From NCBI RefSeq assembly GCF_022747945.1, contig NZ_JALDST010000001.1, positions 1,984,001 through 2,048,000 on the forward strand: a DNA stretch of 64,000 nucleotides, read 5' to 3'. The stretch is from Micromonospora sp. R77 (lineage in GTDB: Bacteria; Actinomycetota; Actinomycetes; Mycobacteriales; Micromonosporaceae). A model generated the notes under the pieces. The model saw only the letters and a program-made list of their open reading frames with translations, was not told the DNA's origin and did not search any database. Below are positions 41,945 to 60,081 of this stretch, one piece after another (positions within the stretch are counted from its first letter, which is position 1; every line of letters begins with the position of its first letter). The position numbers and the translations under genes are program-made.

Positions 41945-42402
41945 TACTCGGCACCCTCCGTCGTGCTCTCCGTCGTAGCGGCCTCAGCCTGCTTCGCCGG
42001 GGCGGCCTTCTTCGCCGTGGCCTTCTTCGGCGTCGCCGCAGCGACCGCCTCGACCGCCACGGTGATGTGGCACGTGCGCTTGCGGATCCGGTACGCCCGG
42101 CCCTGCGCACGCGGCCGGAACCGCTTCATGGTCGGGCCCTCGTCGACGAACGCCTCGCTGACGAGCAGCGCATCGGGGTCCAGCCGCTCGTTGTTCTCCG
42201 CGTTGGCGATCGCGCTCGCGAGCACCTTGTACACCTGCTCGCTCGCAGCCTGCGGCGCGAACTGCAGCACCGTGAGCGCCTCCTTCGCGGGCAGGCCGCG
42301 GACGAGGTTGACCACCCGGCGCGCCTTCATCGGCGAGATGCGCACGTGCCGCGCAACCGCCCGCGCGCCCGGAAGCACCGGAGCGTCGCCCTTTCCTGGC
42401 AT
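41944..42402 (-). CDS. rplV: 50S ribosomal protein L22
   Basis: A 152-residue protein whose beta-hairpin lines the exit tunnel ([21 protein letters not shown]). The macrolide-contact segment appears unaltered. The first 115 residues are the normal L22; the rest is an Ala/Lys/Glu-rich tail. It overlaps rpsC by one base. Confidence 0.97.
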   Translation of the reverse strand: MPGKGDAPVLPGARAVARHVRISPMKARRVVNLVRGLPAKEALTVLQFAPQAASEQVYKVLASAIANAENNERLDPDALLVSEAFVDEGPTMKRFRPRAQGRAYRIRKRTCHITVAVEAVAAATPKKATAKKAAPAKQAEAATTESTTEGAE

Positions 42403-42442
42403 CGCTGTAACCCCTTGTTCCTCTATCCGTATGCCCGCGGCG

Positions 42443-42724
42443 TCAGCGCCGGCGGCTCTTCCGGTCGTCCTTCTCGTGACCCTTGAACGTGCGGGTCAGC
42501 GCGAACTCGCCGAGCTTGTGCCCGACCATGGCCTCGGTCACGAAAACCGGGACGTGCTTGCGTCCGTCGTGCACGGCGATCGTGTGCCCCAGCATCTCGG
42601 GGATGATCGTCGAGCGCCGCGACCAGGTCTTGATGACGTTCTTCGAGCCCTTTTCGTTCTGCGTCTCCACCTTCTTGAGCAGGTGGTCGTCGATGAACGG
42701 GCCCTTCTTCAGGCTGCGAGGCAT
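42443..42724 (-). CDS. rpsS: 30S ribosomal protein S19
   Basis: A 93-residue head protein beginning [20 protein letters not shown] and containing [36 protein letters not shown]. Length is typical. It lies 12 bases after rplB and 40 before rplV. Confidence 0.98.
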   Translation of the reverse strand: MPRSLKKGPFIDDHLLKKVETQNEKGSKNVIKTWSRRSTIIPEMLGHTIAVHDGRKHVPVFVTEAMVGHKLGEFALTRTFKGHEKDDRKSRRR

Positions 42725-42736
42725 GTCTTATCTCCC

Positions 42737-43576
42737 TCAGCCGCGCTTACGCGTGGCGTAGCGGCGGCGGACGATCAGCCGGTCGCTCGGCTGGCCCTTA
42801 CGACGGGTACGGCCCTCGGGCTTACCCTGCGGGTTGACCGGGTGGCGACCGCCGGAGGTCTTACCCTCACCACCACCGTGCGGGTGGTCGACCGGGTTCA
42901 TCGCCACACCACGGACGGTCGGGCGCTTGCCCTTCCACCGCATGCGGCCGGCCTTACCCCAGTTGATGTTCGACTGGTCGGCGTTGCCGATCTCGCCGAC
43001 GCTGGCGCGGCAGCGCACGTCCACCCGCCGGATCTCACCGGACGGCATGCGGAGGGTCGCGTACACGCCCTCGCGGCCGAGCAGCTGGATGCCGACGCCG
43101 GCCGAACGGGCCAGCTTGGCGCCGCCGCCCGGACGCAGCTCCACGTTGTGGATGGTGGTACCGACCGGGATGTTGCGCAGCGGCAGGTTGTTGCCCGGCT
43201 TGATGTCGGCACCCGGGCCCGACTCGACGGCGTCGCCCTGCTTCAGGTCCTTCGGCGCGAGGATGTAGCGCTTCTCGCCGTCGGCGTAGTGCAGCAGCGC
43301 GATACGCGCGGTGCGGTTCGGGTCGTACTCGATGTGCGCGACCTTCGCCGGCACGCCGTCCTTGTCGACCCGCTTGAAGTCGATCAGACGGTACTGGCGC
43401 TTGTGGCCGCCACCGTGGTGACGCGTGGTGATCCGGCCGTGGGCGTTGCGTCCGCCCTTCTTCGGCAGCGGAGCCAGCAGCGACTTCTCGGGCGTCGACC
43501 GGGTGATCTCGGCGAAGTCGGCGACGCTGGAGCCACGCCGGCCCGGCGTCGTCGGCTTGTACTTACGAATAGCCAT
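42737..43576 (-). CDS. rplB: 50S ribosomal protein L2
   Basis: A 279-residue peptidyl-transferase-centre protein. It carries [20 protein letters not shown] at the start and the C-terminal signature [20 protein letters not shown], including the conserved histidine near residue 231. Length is typical. It is 12 bases after rplW. Confidence 0.98.
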   Translation of the reverse strand: MAIRKYKPTTPGRRGSSVADFAEITRSTPEKSLLAPLPKKGGRNAHGRITTRHHGGGHKRQYRLIDFKRVDKDGVPAKVAHIEYDPNRTARIALLHYADGEKRYILAPKDLKQGDAVESGPGADIKPGNNLPLRNIPVGTTIHNVELRPGGGAKLARSAGVGIQLLGREGVYATLRMPSGEIRRVDVRCRASVGEIGNADQSNINWGKAGRMRWKGKRPTVRGVAMNPVDHPHGGGEGKTSGGRHPVNPQGKPEGRTRRKGQPSDRLIVRRRYATRKRG

Positions 43577-43588
43577 TGTCTACACCCC

Positions 43589-43891
43589 TCAGCTGACCGG
43601 GCCGCCGAAGGCCTCGATACGGTCACCGTCAGCCAGCTTCACGATCGCCCGCTTGGTCGACTTGCGCTGACCGAACCCGGTCTTGGTGCGCTTGCGCTTG
43701 CCCTCGCGGTTGAGCGTGTTGACCGTCAGGACGCGGACGTTGAAGATCTGCTGGATAGCGATCTTGATCTCGGTCTTGTTGGCGTCCGGGTGCACCAGGA
43801 AGGTGTACCAGTTCCGGTTCAGCTCGCTGTAGCTCTTCTCCGAGACGACCGGCGCGACGATGATGTCGCGCGGATCGGCGATCGTGCTCAC
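43589..43891 (-). CDS. rplW: 50S ribosomal protein L23
   Basis: A 100-residue tunnel-exit protein with [20 protein letters not shown] and [20 protein letters not shown], the chaperone and SRP docking region. The GTG overlaps the rplD stop by four bases. Confidence 0.97.
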   Translation of the reverse strand: MSTIADPRDIIVAPVVSEKSYSELNRNWYTFLVHPDANKTEIKIAIQQIFNVRVLTVNTLNREGKRKRTKTGFGQRKSTKRAIVKLADGDRIEAFGGPVS

Positions 43892-44553
43892 TTGCCACCC
43901 TCCTCGGTGGTCTCGGCGGGCACACCCAGGAACTCGTCCAGGGCGTCCTTGGTGAAGACCACGTCGTCGGCCACCAGCACGTCGTACGTGTTGAGCTGGC
44001 CGGCCTCGATCAGGTGCACCCGGCTGTCCCGCGCGTTGCGCAGGTTCCGCAGCGACACCCAGTTCAGCTCGTCGGTGCTGCTCAGCACGACCAGGACCCG
44101 ACGGGCCTCGGTCAGCTTGGTGAGCGTGGCCAGGGCGGCCTTGGTCGACGGCTTCTCGCCCGAGACGAACGCCTCGACGACGTGCACCTGGCCGGCACGC
44201 GCCCGGTCGGAGAGGGCGCCACGCAGGGCGGCGGCCTTCATCTTCTTCGGGGTGCGCTGGCTGTAGTCGCGCGGCACCGGGCCGTGGACCACGCCACCAC
44301 CGGCGAACTGCGGCGCGCGGATCGAGCCCTGCCGGGCACGACCGGTGCCCTTCTGCTTGTACGGCTTCTTGCCGCCGCCGGCGACCTCGCCGCGGGTCTT
44401 GACCTTGTGCGTGCCCTGCCGGGCCGCCGCGAGCTGGGCCACCACGACCTGGTGCATCAGCGCGACGTTGGCCTGGACGTCGAAGATGTCGGCCGGCAGC
44501 TCCACGGAGCCGCTCTTGGCGCCTTCGACGTTGCGGACGTCAACGGTGGTCAC
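43888..44553 (-). CDS. rplD: 50S ribosomal protein L4
   Basis: A 221-residue protein with the long tunnel loop [20 protein letters not shown] near residues 72-91. In E. coli L4 represses the S10 operon; a comparable leader site was not established here. GTG overlaps the rplC stop by four bases, and its stop overlaps rplW. Confidence 0.97.
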   Translation of the reverse strand: MTTVDVRNVEGAKSGSVELPADIFDVQANVALMHQVVVAQLAAARQGTHKVKTRGEVAGGGKKPYKQKGTGRARQGSIRAPQFAGGGVVHGPVPRDYSQRTPKKMKAAALRGALSDRARAGQVHVVEAFVSGEKPSTKAALATLTKLTEARRVLVVLSSTDELNWVSLRNLRNARDSRVHLIEAGQLNTYDVLVADDVVFTKDALDEFLGVPAETTEEGGK

Positions 44554-45215
44554 TTGGCCGCACCGCCCTTCTTCACCTTGGTCTTGGCCGCGGTACGGAC
44601 CAGGACCAGCGCACCCTTGGGGCCGGGGATGGCACCGCGGACGAGCAGGAGGTTGTTCTCGGTGTCGACCGCCTGGACGGTCAGGTTCTGGACGGTGTAG
44701 CGCACGCCACCCATCCGGCCCGCCATCCGGGTGCCCTTGAAGACGCGACCCGGGGTGGCGCAGGCGCCGATCGAGCCGGGCGAGCGGTGCTTGCGCTCGA
44801 CACCGTGGCTGGCGCGCAGGCCGTGGAAGCCGTGCCGCTTCATCGGGCCGGCGTAGCCCTTGCCCTTGGTCTTGCCGGTGACGTCGATGGTGACGCCCGC
44901 CGGGAACTGCTCGACCGTGACCTCCTGGCCGAGCGAGTAGTCCGCGGCGTCGGCGGTGCGCAGCTCGACGATGTGCCGGCGCGGCGCGACGTCCGCCTTC
45001 GCGTAGTGCCCGCTGATCGGCTTCTTGACCTTGCGCGGGTCGATCGTGCCGTACGCCAGCTGGACCGCGGAGTAACCGTCCTTCTCGGCGCTACGAACCT
45101 GGCTGATGACGCACGGGCCGGCCTGAACCACGGTCACCGGGACAACCTTGTTGTTGTCCCAGACCTGGGTCATGCCGAGCTTTGCGCCCAGGATCCCCTT
45201 GACTTGCCTGTCCAT
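44550..45215 (-). CDS. rplC: 50S ribosomal protein L3
   Basis: A 221-residue protein starting [20 protein letters not shown], with the signature loop [22 protein letters not shown] that reaches the peptidyl transferase centre. Length is slightly above the E. coli form. It lies 11 bases after rpsJ and overlaps rplD. Confidence 0.98.
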   Translation of the reverse strand: MDRQVKGILGAKLGMTQVWDNNKVVPVTVVQAGPCVISQVRSAEKDGYSAVQLAYGTIDPRKVKKPISGHYAKADVAPRRHIVELRTADAADYSLGQEVTVEQFPAGVTIDVTGKTKGKGYAGPMKRHGFHGLRASHGVERKHRSPGSIGACATPGRVFKGTRMAGRMGGVRYTVQNLTVQAVDTENNLLLVRGAIPGPKGALVLVRTAAKTKVKKGGAAK

Positions 45216-45226
45216 TTGTCCGGTCC

Positions 45227-45535
45227 CTACAGCTTGATCTCGATGTCGACGCCAGCCGGCAGGTCGAGGCGCATGAGCGAGTCGACCGTCTTCGGGGTCG
45301 GGTCGATGATGTCGATCAGACGCTTGTGCGTGCGCATCTCGAAGTGCTCGCGCGAGTCCTTGTACTTGTGCGGCGAGCGGATAACGCAGAAACGGTTGAT
45401 CTCCGTGGGCAGCGGCACCGGGCCAGCGACCTGCGCCCCGGTACGCGTCACCGTCTCGACGATCTTCCGAGCCGAGGAGTCGACGACCTCGTGGTCATAG
45501 GCCTTGAGCCGGATGCGGATCTTCTGTCCCGCCAT
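45227..45535 (-). CDS. rpsJ: 30S ribosomal protein S10
   Basis: A 102-residue protein of standard length ([20 protein letters not shown] ... [13 protein letters not shown]). It is also the NusE transcription-antitermination factor. It is the first gene of the S10 operon, preceded by a 354-base leader. Confidence 0.98.
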
Positions 45536-45889
45536 GGTGGCTTCTGTTCCTTCTCTCGATGCCGCTGTGTTGCGGGCGCCTGTACCGGCTGGTACAGGCC
45601 CACTTCCGCCGACCCCCGCGGTCGGGCGTGTCGCGCCCTCGGGCCAGGCTCCGCCCCGGGACTCCGGAGCGATTCTCTGACCACGCGGTGGGTCATGGCG
45701 CCGATCGCGTTCACCGCGACCTGGACGCCGTGCGAGGGTGGTTGACCGCCTGGGCGATCAACCACCCTACGCGCGACTGTCGGTCTCCCGGAGGTCCAGC
45801 GTTCACCGGACGCAGGAAACTGACCGTCGTTACGCAACCTGACTAGTATGCCGCACGACCGGCGGCAACGCTAATCGGGGTTACCCGAC
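45536..45889 (-). promoter_or_regulatory. S10 operon leader with a strong hairpin
   Basis: This is the 354-base gap between tuf and rpsJ. A 10-bp perfect stem GGGTGGTTGA/TCAACCACCC (45736-45745 with 45758-45767), extended by an inner CGCC/GGCG, is the main structure. It could end the tuf transcript or act in control of the S10 operon. CATACT near 45846-45851 on the minus strand is a possible -10 without a good -35. No other gene is seen. Confidence 0.5.
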
Positions 45890-47083
45890 TCACTTGATGA
45901 TGCTGGTGACGCGACCCGCGCCGACCGTACGACCACCCTCGCGAATCGCGAACTTCAGGTTCTCCTCCATGGCGATGGGCTGGATCAGCTTCACCGTCAT
46001 GGTGGTGTTGTCGCCCGGCATGACCATCTCGGTGCCCTCGGGCAGCGTGACGACGCCGGTGACGTCCGTGGTCCGGAAGTAGAACTGCGGACGGTAGTTC
46101 TGGAAGAACGGGGTGTGCCGGCCGCCCTCCTCCTTGGAGAGGATGTAGACCGTCGCCTCGAACTCCGTGTGCGGGGTCGTGGTGCCCGGCTTGATGACGA
46201 CCATGCCGCGCTCGACGTCCTCGCGCTTGATGCCGCGCAGGAGCAGACCGACGTTCTCACCGGCCCGCGCCTCGTCCAGCAGCTTGCGGAACATCTCGAT
46301 GCCGGTGCAGGTGGTCTTCATCGACTTCTCGCGAATACCGACGATCTCGACCTCCTCGTTCGGCTTGAGGATGCCCCGCTCGGCGCGGCCGGTCACCACG
46401 GTGCCACGACCGGTGATCGTGAAGACGTCCTCGATCGGCATGAGGAACGGCTTCTCGGTCTCGCGCTCCGGCTGCGGGATCGCGGTGTCGACGGCGTTCA
46501 TGAGGTCCATGAGCTTGCCGGTCCACTCGGGGTCACCCTCGAGGGCCTTCAGCGCCGAGACCCGGACGACCGGCAGGTCGTCACCCGGGTACTCCTGCGA
46601 GGAGAGCAGCTCGCGAACCTCGAGCTCGACGAGCTCCAGGAGCTCCTCGTCGTCGACCATGTCGCTCTTGTTGAGCGCCACGACGATGTACGGCACACCG
46701 ACCTGACGGGCCAGCAGCACGTGCTCGCGGGTCTGCGGCATCGGGCCGTCGGTCGCCGCCACCACCAGGATCGCGCCGTCCATCTGCGCGGCACCGGTGA
46801 TCATGTTCTTGATGTAGTCGGCGTGCCCGGGGCAGTCGACGTGCGCGTAGTGCCGCGCCTCGGTCTGGTACTCGACGTGCGCGATGGAGATCGTGATGCC
46901 GCGGGCCTTCTCCTCCGGCGCCTTGTCGATCTCGTCGAACGGCGTGTACGGGTTGAGGTCCGGGAACTGGTCGTGCAGGACCTTGGTGATGGCCGCCGTC
47001 AGCGTCGTCTTACCGTGGTCGATGTGACCAATGGTGCCGATGTTGACGTGCGGCTTAGTCCGCTCGAACTTCGCCTTCGCCAC
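45890..47083 (-). CDS. tuf: Elongation factor Tu
   Basis: A 397-residue GTPase that delivers aminoacyl-tRNA. G1 GHIDHGKTT is at residues 19-27, DCPGH near 82 and NKSDM near 138. Domains 2 and 3 are complete, ending [13 protein letters not shown] 47083 follows GGAGG by six bases and gives the standard N-terminus [15 protein letters not shown]. It is the last gene of the str operon, 223 bases after fusA; a separate tuf promoter in that spacer is likely but was not convincingly located. Confidence 0.98.
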   Translation of the reverse strand: MAKAKFERTKPHVNIGTIGHIDHGKTTLTAAITKVLHDQFPDLNPYTPFDEIDKAPEEKARGITISIAHVEYQTEARHYAHVDCPGHADYIKNMITGAAQMDGAILVVAATDGPMPQTREHVLLARQVGVPYIVVALNKSDMVDDEELLELVELEVRELLSSQEYPGDDLPVVRVSALKALEGDPEWTGKLMDLMNAVDTAIPQPERETEKPFLMPIEDVFTITGRGTVVTGRAERGILKPNEEVEIVGIREKSMKTTCTGIEMFRKLLDEARAGENVGLLLRGIKREDVERGMVVIKPGTTTPHTEFEATVYILSKEEGGRHTPFFQNYRPQFYFRTTDVTGVVTLPEGTEMVMPGDNTTMTVKLIQPIAMEENLKFAIREGGRTVGAGRVTSIIK

Positions 47084-47306
47084 TGGTGTCCTCCTGTGGA
47101 CTTCTTGGTTCTTCTCGCCCCGGTGCGCCAGGTCGGCGCTTAGGACTCTGTCGACAGCCTTTCCGGCCTGGCGGCCGGGAAGCTTGGTGGGTTCTGCGGC
47201 GATGAAGCCTACAGGCCCGGTCTCACGCAATCCGATCGAGGTGGCCGCGGGCGGGAAGTCCCTCCCGCGACCAGCCTCGGATCATCGGATCAGATCCGGA
47301 TGAGCG

Positions 47307-49403
47307 TCACTCACCCGTCGCCTTGGCGATGATCTCCTTCGCCACGCTCTGCGGAACCTCGGCGTAGGAGTCGAACTGCATGCTGTAGCTAGCCCGGCCC
47401 TGGGTCTTCGACCGCAGGTCGCCGACGTAGCCGAACATCTCCGACAACGGCACCAGAGCCTTCACGATGCGGGCGCCGCTGCGCTCCTCCATCGCCTGGA
47501 TGATTCCGCGGCGGGAGTTGAGGTCGCCGATGACGTCACCCATGTTCTCCTCAGGAGTGGTGACCTCAACGGCCATCATCGGCTCGAGCAGTGCGGGGTC
47601 GGCCTTGCGGGCCGCCTCCTTCATCACCATCGAGCCGGCGATCTTGAATGCCATTTCCGACGAGTCGACCTCGTGGTACTGGCCGTCCAGCAGCGTCAGC
47701 TTGACACCCACCAGCGGGAAGCCGGCGAGAATGCCGTACTGCATCGCGTCCTGGGCACCCGCGTCCACCGAAGGGATGAACTCCCGGGGGATACGACCAC
47801 CGGTGACGGCGTTCGCGAACTCGTAGGTCGGCGAGTCGTTGTCCAGCGGCAGCGGCTCGACGCTCACGATGACGCGGGCGTACTGGCCGGAGCCACCGGT
47901 CTGCTTCTTGTGGGTGTACTCGATCTTCTCCACCTTGCGGCGGATCGTCTCGCGGTACGCCACCTGCGGCTTACCGATGTTCGCCTCGACGTTGAACTCG
48001 CGGCGCATCCGGTCGACCAGGATGTCCAGGTGCAGCTCACCCATGCCGGAGATGACCGTCTGACCGGTCTCCTCGTCCAGCTTGACGCGGAAGGTCGGGT
48101 CCTCCTCGGCCAGCCGCTGGATGGCGGTGCTGAGCTTCTCCTGGTCGGCCTTGGTCTTCGGCTCGATGGCCACCTCGATGACCGGCTCGGGGAAGGTCAT
48201 CGACTCGAGGATGACCGGGTTCGCCGGGTCGCAGAGGGTGTCACCGGTGGTGGTCTGCTTGAGACCCTGCACCGCGATGATGTCGCCGGCCTGGGCCGAG
48301 CCGCGCTCTTCCCGCTTGTTGGCGTGCATCTGGTAGATCTTGCCGATGCGCTCCTTGCGGTCCTTGGTGGAGTTGACCACCTGGGTGCCGGTCTCGACCA
48401 CGCCGGAGTAGACCCGGACGTAGGTGAGCTTGCCGAGGTGCTTGTCGGTCTGGATCTTGAAGGCGAGGCCGGAGAAGGGCTCGGACTTCGACGGCTTCCG
48501 CTGCAGCGGGGTCTCGCCGTCGGTGGCGGTGCCCTCGATGGCCGGGACGTCCAGCGGCGACGGCAGGAAGTCGACCACGGCGTCGAGCATGGGCTGGACG
48601 CCCTTGTTCTTGAACGCCGAGCCGCACAGCACCGGGTTGGCCTTGCTGGCGATGGTCGCCCGCCGGATGGCGGCCTTGATCTCCTCGACGGAGATCTCCT
48701 CGCCCTCCAGGTACTTCTCCATGATCGCGTCGTCGACGTCGGCCAGGGTCTCCATCAGCTTCTCGCGCCACTCCGCCGCGGAGTCGGCCAGGTCGGCCGG
48801 GATCTCCTCGATGGCGTAGTCCTCACCCTTCTGGGTCTCCCCGCGCCAGGTGAGGGCGCGCATGCCGATCAGGTCGACGACGCCGATGTGGTCGCCCTCG
48901 AGCCCGATCGGAATCTGGAGCACCAGCGGGGTGGCGTTGAGCCGGTCGATCATCATCTGCACGCAGCGGAAGAAGTCGGCACCGGTCCGGTCGAGCTTGT
49001 TGACGAAGCACATCCGGGGGACGTGGTACTTGTCGGCCTGACGCCAGACGTTCTCCGTCTGCGGCTCCACGCCGGCGACACCGTCGTAGACCGCGACCGC
49101 ACCGTCCAGCACCCGCAGCGACCGCTCGACCTCGACCGTGAAGTCGACGTGACCGGGCGTGTCGATGATCTGGATCGTGTGGCCCTTCCACTCACACTTG
49201 GTAGCAGCGGAGGTGATGGTGATACCACGCTCCTGCTCCTGCTCCATCCAGTCCATGACGGCAGCGCCCTCGTGAACCTCACCGATCTTGTACGTGATAC
49301 CGGTGTAGAACAGGATCCGCTCGGTGGTCGTGGTCTTACCGGCATCGATGTGCGCCATGATGCCGATGTTGCGTACGTTGGCGAGCGCGTCTGCGGCGGC
49401 CAC
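47307..49403 (-). CDS. fusA: Elongation factor G
   Basis: A 698-residue translocation GTPase. G1 AHIDAGKTT is at residues 17-25, DTPGHVDF near 82 and NKLDRTGA near 137. All five domains are present, ending [15 protein letters not shown] 49403 is the start, with AGGGA upstream. It lies between rpsG and tuf. No obvious fusidic-acid resistance change could be judged by eye. Confidence 0.98.
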   Translation of the reverse strand: MAAADALANVRNIGIMAHIDAGKTTTTERILFYTGITYKIGEVHEGAAVMDWMEQEQERGITITSAATKCEWKGHTIQIIDTPGHVDFTVEVERSLRVLDGAVAVYDGVAGVEPQTENVWRQADKYHVPRMCFVNKLDRTGADFFRCVQMMIDRLNATPLVLQIPIGLEGDHIGVVDLIGMRALTWRGETQKGEDYAIEEIPADLADSAAEWREKLMETLADVDDAIMEKYLEGEEISVEEIKAAIRRATIASKANPVLCGSAFKNKGVQPMLDAVVDFLPSPLDVPAIEGTATDGETPLQRKPSKSEPFSGLAFKIQTDKHLGKLTYVRVYSGVVETGTQVVNSTKDRKERIGKIYQMHANKREERGSAQAGDIIAVQGLKQTTTGDTLCDPANPVILESMTFPEPVIEVAIEPKTKADQEKLSTAIQRLAEEDPTFRVKLDEETGQTVISGMGELHLDILVDRMRREFNVEANIGKPQVAYRETIRRKVEKIEYTHKKQTGGSGQYARVIVSVEPLPLDNDSPTYEFANAVTGGRIPREFIPSVDAGAQDAMQYGILAGFPLVGVKLTLLDGQYHEVDSSEMAFKIAGSMVMKEAARKADPALLEPMMAVEVTTPEENMGDVIGDLNSRRGIIQAMEERSGARIVKALVPLSEMFGYVGDLRSKTQGRASYSMQFDSYAEVPQSVAKEIIAKATGE

Positions 49404-49443
49404 TTCAATCCCTACTTATCGTCGTCTCGACTCAACTGGTGGC

Positions 49444-49473
49444 GGTTCCGGCGCCCGGTGGGGCGCCGGAACC
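49444..49473 (-). terminator. Hairpin between rpsG and fusA
   Basis: A perfect 12-bp stem GGTTCCGGCGCC/GGCGCCGGAACC with a six-base loop, six bases after the rpsG stop. In the middle of the str operon it more likely stabilises or attenuates than terminates. Confidence 0.5.
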
Positions 49474-49479
49474 AGGGTG

Positions 49480-49950
49480 TTACCAGCGGTAGTGCGCGAA
49501 GGCCTTGTTGGACTCGGCCATCTTGTGCGTGTCCTCGCGCCGCTTGACGGCGGCACCGAGGCCGTTGCTCGCGTCCAGCAGCTCGTTCATCAGCCGCTCG
49601 ACCATGGTCTTCTCGCGACGGGCCTTGGAGTAGGTCACCAGCCAGCGCAGACCGAGAGTGGTCGCGCGGGCGGGGCGGACCTCGACCGGCACCTGGTAGG
49701 TCGCGCCACCGACACGGCGGCTGCGGACCTCGAGGGTCGGCTTCACGTTGTCCATCGCCCGCTTCAGGGTGACGACCGGGTCGGTGCCGCTCTTCTCGCG
49801 GCAGCCCTCCAGGGCGGCGTACACGATGCGCTCGGCGAGCTGACGCTTGCCGCGCAGCAGGATCTTGTTCACCAGCTGGGTGACCAGGGGCGAGTTGTAC
49901 ACCGGGTCAGCGACCAGCGGCTTCCGCGGAGCGGGTCCCTTACGCGGCAT
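49480..49950 (-). CDS. rpsG: 30S ribosomal protein S7
   Basis: A 156-residue primary 16S rRNA-binding protein of the head, starting [20 protein letters not shown] and ending [11 protein letters not shown]. The ATG is one base after the rpsL stop. Length is standard. Confidence 0.98.
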   Translation of the reverse strand: MPRKGPAPRKPLVADPVYNSPLVTQLVNKILLRGKRQLAERIVYAALEGCREKSGTDPVVTLKRAMDNVKPTLEVRSRRVGGATYQVPVEVRPARATTLGLRWLVTYSKARREKTMVERLMNELLDASNGLGAAVKRREDTHKMAESNKAFAHYRW

Positions 49951-49951
49951 G

Positions 49952-50326
49952 TCAGCTCTTCTCCTTCTTCGCGCCGTAACGGCTGCGCGCCTGCTTGCGG
50001 TTGCGGACACCCTGGGTGTCCAGCGAACCGCGGACGATCTTGTAACGCACGCCGGGGAGGTCCTTCACCCGGCCGCCGCGGACGAGCACGATCGAGTGCT
50101 CCTGCAGGTTGTGACCGACGCCCGGGATGTAGGCGGTCACCTCGATCTGGCTGCTGAGCTTGACACGAGCGACCTTGCGGAGCGCCGAGTTCGGCTTCTT
50201 CGGGGTGGTGGTGTACACGCGGGTGCACACACCGCGCCGCTGAGGGGATCCCTTCAGCGCCGGGGTCTTGGTCTTGGTCGTCTTGGCCTGGCGGCCCTTT
50301 CGGACCAGCTGCTGAATGGTGGGCAC
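49952..50326 (-). CDS. rpsL: 30S ribosomal protein S12
   Basis: A 124-residue decoding-centre protein. Start GTG 50326 gives [15 protein letters not shown]. The streptomycin-contact lysines in [12 protein letters not shown] and [12 protein letters not shown] are wild type, so this allele predicts streptomycin sensitivity. It is the first gene of the str operon, with a leader of about 300 bases and a strong promoter. Confidence 0.98.
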   Translation of the reverse strand: MPTIQQLVRKGRQAKTTKTKTPALKGSPQRRGVCTRVYTTTPKKPNSALRKVARVKLSSQIEVTAYIPGVGHNLQEHSIVLVRGGRVKDLPGVRYKIVRGSLDTQGVRNRKQARSRYGAKKEKS

Positions 50327-50853
50327 CGGGTTTCTCCGCTCCCTTCGGCCGCTGCGTAGCGACCGCGCCGTCTGCTCGTAGCCGGCCTCTTGGACGGCTC
50401 TCCTACCTTCCAACCGGGTCCACCTCGCGGCGGTCCCAGCACCCGCGGTCGGGCGTGTCGCCCGGATCACGGTCCCGTTGCCGTCGCTGCCGCGTCGGAC
50501 CGGGTTTGTGTCACCGGCACGCGGCTCACCGAGCGCCGGATCCTTGGCTCTGTCGTGCCGTCCCGCGATCACCGGTCGAGCCGGCTACAGCGCACGCACG
50601 AGTTGCCCGGGCTTGCCCGGGCGCAAGGGGAAAGAGTACCTACCACAGCCGTGCAGGTCAAAACGGAGCGGTCCGGGCGACTGCGTCACAGTCCGCCGGC
50701 CTCACCCGTCGTGCCTGCCCACCCGCGATGGGCACCTACGGCGACAAGTGTAGCGGCTCGACCGCCGCCCGGCCCGGCGGCCCCGACCGGGCCCGATGTC
50801 CCGGCCACGGCCGGCACGGCCCGGGCATCCCGGATCCACCCGCGTGACGACGA
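50327..50853 (-). other. str operon upstream region
   Basis: No gene is supported in these 527 bases. It holds the rpsL promoter (50633-50661). Right after the -10 on the minus strand is a direct repeat of the palindromic GCCCGGGCAA (within 50603-50626). Farther up, near 50746-50751 on the minus strand, is a second TACACT -10-like element. The long untranslated leader may carry regulatory structure; none was identified with confidence. Confidence 0.45.
50633..50661 (-). promoter_or_regulatory. Promoter of the str operon (rpsL-rpsG-fusA-tuf)
   Basis: TTGACC (50656-50661) and TACTCT (50633-50638) on the minus strand are 17 bases apart, close to the principal sigma-factor consensus. This is one of the two best promoters in the window. 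Confidence 0.75.
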
Positions 50854-51940
50854 TCACGTCAACTGGACGGCCAGGGCCACTCCGAGCCCGAGCAGGCTGA
50901 GCACCAACCCCGCCGCGCCGCAGCTCAGACCCGCCACCGCGAGGCCCCGACCGGTGAAGCGCACGGCCGGCGGCGGAGCGGGCCGGCGGATCTGCCGGCG
51001 GGCGAGCAGCCCGGCGACGATCGCGGCCGTACCGGCCACCGCGCCCAGCACGGTGAAGGCGCCCGCCGCCCATGCGCCGCTCACGCTCCCGACACCGAGG
51101 CCGAAGCAGAAGACCAGCAGCGAGACCAGGATCGAGGCGATCCCGGTGACCAGCGACCCGACCGCCAGCCCGGAGGTCACCGGCGGCACGTCGAGGTGGA
51201 CCACGCCGAAGGGCGTACCGGGGACCGGATCGACCCGCTTCGGCGGCCGGGCCGGCTCACGCGGTGGTGGCGGCACCGGCCCGGGCCGCGGACCGACCGC
51301 CGGCGGCGTCGGCGCCCACGCGCCCGGCGGCGGGAAGCCCGGCCCACCACCGGGATACGTCCCGACCGGCTGTCCCGGGCCGCCGCCCGGCGACTGCTGC
51401 CCGGGTACGCCCCGAACTGCCCCGGCCCACCGGAGTAGGGCCCGCCGGAGTACGGCGCGGGATACGGGGCGCCCGAAGCCGGCCCGCCGGAGTACGGCGC
51501 GGGATGGGGCGCGCCCGAAGCCGGCTGCGGGTGACCCGGGAACTCGCCGGGCTGCGCCCCCGATTGTCCGTGGAAGGGGTCGGCGGGCGGGGTGGCGGAC
51601 CAACCGGGCGGCGGCAGTTCCGGGAACCGCCCGTACCCGGGCTGCTCCCCCGGGTACGCCCCCGCAGGCTGCTGCTCCGGGTACGCCGGCCCGGACGGCG
51701 GCACGGGCGGCGGGGCGTACCCGACGGAGGCGACCTCCGGCGGCACGCTCGGCTCCTCGTCCGACCCGGCGGGCGGCGCGGCCAAGGGGTTGACGGTGAC
51801 CGGCGGCGGGCCGGCGGCCCCCGCGGCGGTCTCCTCCCCGGCGTCGGGCCGGCGGGTGCCGCAGCGGGACCGACGGCGTCCGGGGACCCGGCGGGCGGCC
51901 GGGACGGCTCGCCTCCCGACGGTGGGGCCGGTTCCGTCAC
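50854..51940 (-). pseudogene. DUF4190-like membrane protein with Pro/Gly-rich N-terminus, broken by two apparent one-base deletions
   Basis: From GTG 51940 (GGAGG five bases upstream) the frame reads TEPAPPSGGEPSRPPAG. A missing base in the CCC run at 51846-51848 shifts to the frame VTVNPLAAPPAGSDEEPS, with PYSGGP repeats. A missing G at 51400-51402 shifts again to QQSPGGGPGQPVGTYPGGG and the C-terminal half. That half has two membrane segments typical of DUF4190 (SGLAVGSLVTGIASILVS, then AGTAAIVAGLLARRQIRR and GLAVAGLSCGAAGLVLSLLG). Restoring both bases gives about 361 residues. As in the other broken genes, the indels are beside G/C runs. Confidence 0.7.
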
Positions 51941-52049
51941 GAGGTCCTCCTGTCGACGCGTGCCCTCCACCCGAGCGCGGCGGACAGGGGCCAGGCTACC
52001 GTCGCGGGTCCCGTCCCCGGGGCCGGGCGCGCACGCCCGCACCGGACGG

Positions 52050-52418
52050 TCAGTCCACGTTCGGGGCGAAGTCGTGGCCGAAAGGGCTCTCGGCGAGCCG
52101 GACCACCCCGATGACCACCGCCGCGGTCACCGCGACGGCCGCCAGGACCAGACCGGTCCGGGCCAGTCGCTCACCGCGCCGCAGCCGCTCCGCGCCGGTC
52201 AGGAAACCGCCCGAGGCGTACGCCTCCCGGCGGGCCTGCCGGGCCAGCAGCAGGGCGACCGTGGCCGGCACCACCCCGCCGACGAAGAACCCGGTCAACG
52301 CCCCGATCAGTCCGAGCGCGAAGACGGCGCGGGCCTTGGTCGACCGGACCGGCTCGGGGTCGAGCGGATGGCGCGGGCCCTGGCTCGCCACGGCGGCCGG
52401 CCCCGGTGCGGTCGTCAT
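52050..52418 (-). CDS. Small DUF4190-like membrane protein
   Basis: A 122-residue protein with two hydrophobic segments (FALGLIGALTGFFVGGVVPA near 35-55 and GLVLAAVAVTAAVVIGVV near 90-107) separated by a basic loop (RQARREAYASGGFLTGAERLRRGERLAR). This matches the C-terminal half of the upstream DUF4190-like gene, so the two are probably related paralogues. ATG 52418 was chosen; two ATGs 9-12 bases upstream are possible. Function unknown. Placed between rpoC and the str operon. Confidence 0.7.
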   Translation of the reverse strand: MTTAPGPAAVASQGPRHPLDPEPVRSTKARAVFALGLIGALTGFFVGGVVPATVALLLARQARREAYASGGFLTGAERLRRGERLARTGLVLAAVAVTAAVVIGVVRLAESPFGHDFAPNVD

Positions 52419-52479
52419 GCCCACCATCATGCCCCGCCGCGGCGCCCGGCGGCCGCGCGTGGCTCCACCACGGACGCGA

Positions 52480-52509
52480 CGAGGCCCCCGGCGGGTGCCG
52501 GGGGCCTCG
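52480..52509 (-). terminator. Terminator after rpoC
   Basis: A perfect 13-bp stem CGAGGCCCCCGGC/GCCGGGGGCCTCG with a GGGT loop begins 13 bases past the rpoC stop. Confidence 0.7.
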
Positions 52510-52522
52510 TCGTCGTCACTGC

Positions 52523-56413
<3,891 letters not shown>

Positions 56414-56456
56414 TATGTCCCCTATGTCGTCGTCTGTACTGCTAGCTAGTGGGTGG

Positions 56457-56486
56457 GGTCGGGAGCCGGCGAACCGGCCCCCGACC
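56457..56486 (-). terminator. Hairpin between rpoB and rpoC
   Basis: GGTCGGG-A-GCCGG pairs with CCGGC-C-CCCGACC around a CGAA loop, seven bases after the rpoB stop. It is probably a processing or stability element because rpoC follows closely. Confidence 0.5.
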
Positions 56487-56493
56487 GCTCACC

Positions 56494-59925
<3,432 letters not shown>

Positions 59926-59991
59926 GATGCGTCCTTCCGAGGACCGGTGCTGCAGAACGGCTGGTACGCGTGCACTCCAATGACCCCACCA

Positions 59992-60015
59992 GAAATATCC
60001 GTAAACGGACATTTC
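59992..60015 (-). promoter_or_regulatory. Hairpin in the rpoB 5' leader
   Basis: GAAATATCCG and CGGACATTTC pair (10 bp, one wobble) around a four-base loop, about 67 bases before the rpoB start and downstream of the proposed transcription start. A role in rpoBC expression is conjecture. Confidence 0.4.
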
Positions 60016-60052
60016 CGAGCAGGGGTCAAGTCGGAAGGCAGCGCAAACTAGC

Positions 60053-60081
60053 AGTGTAGCCGAGAGGCTAACCGCTGTCCA
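60053..60081 (-). promoter_or_regulatory. Promoter of rpoBC
   Basis: TGGACA (60076-60081) and TACACT (60053-60058) on the minus strand are 17 bases apart, giving a leader of about 120 bases. This matches the principal sigma-factor pattern well. A TTGACC about 23 bases farther downstream may be part of a second start. Confidence 0.7.

Noticed and set aside
47084..47306. Separate tuf promoter
   Set aside because: A TAGGCT -10-like hexamer is present near the middle, but no acceptable -35 lies 16-18 bases upstream.
49952..50326. Streptomycin-resistant rpsL allele
   Set aside because: Both critical lysines are unchanged.
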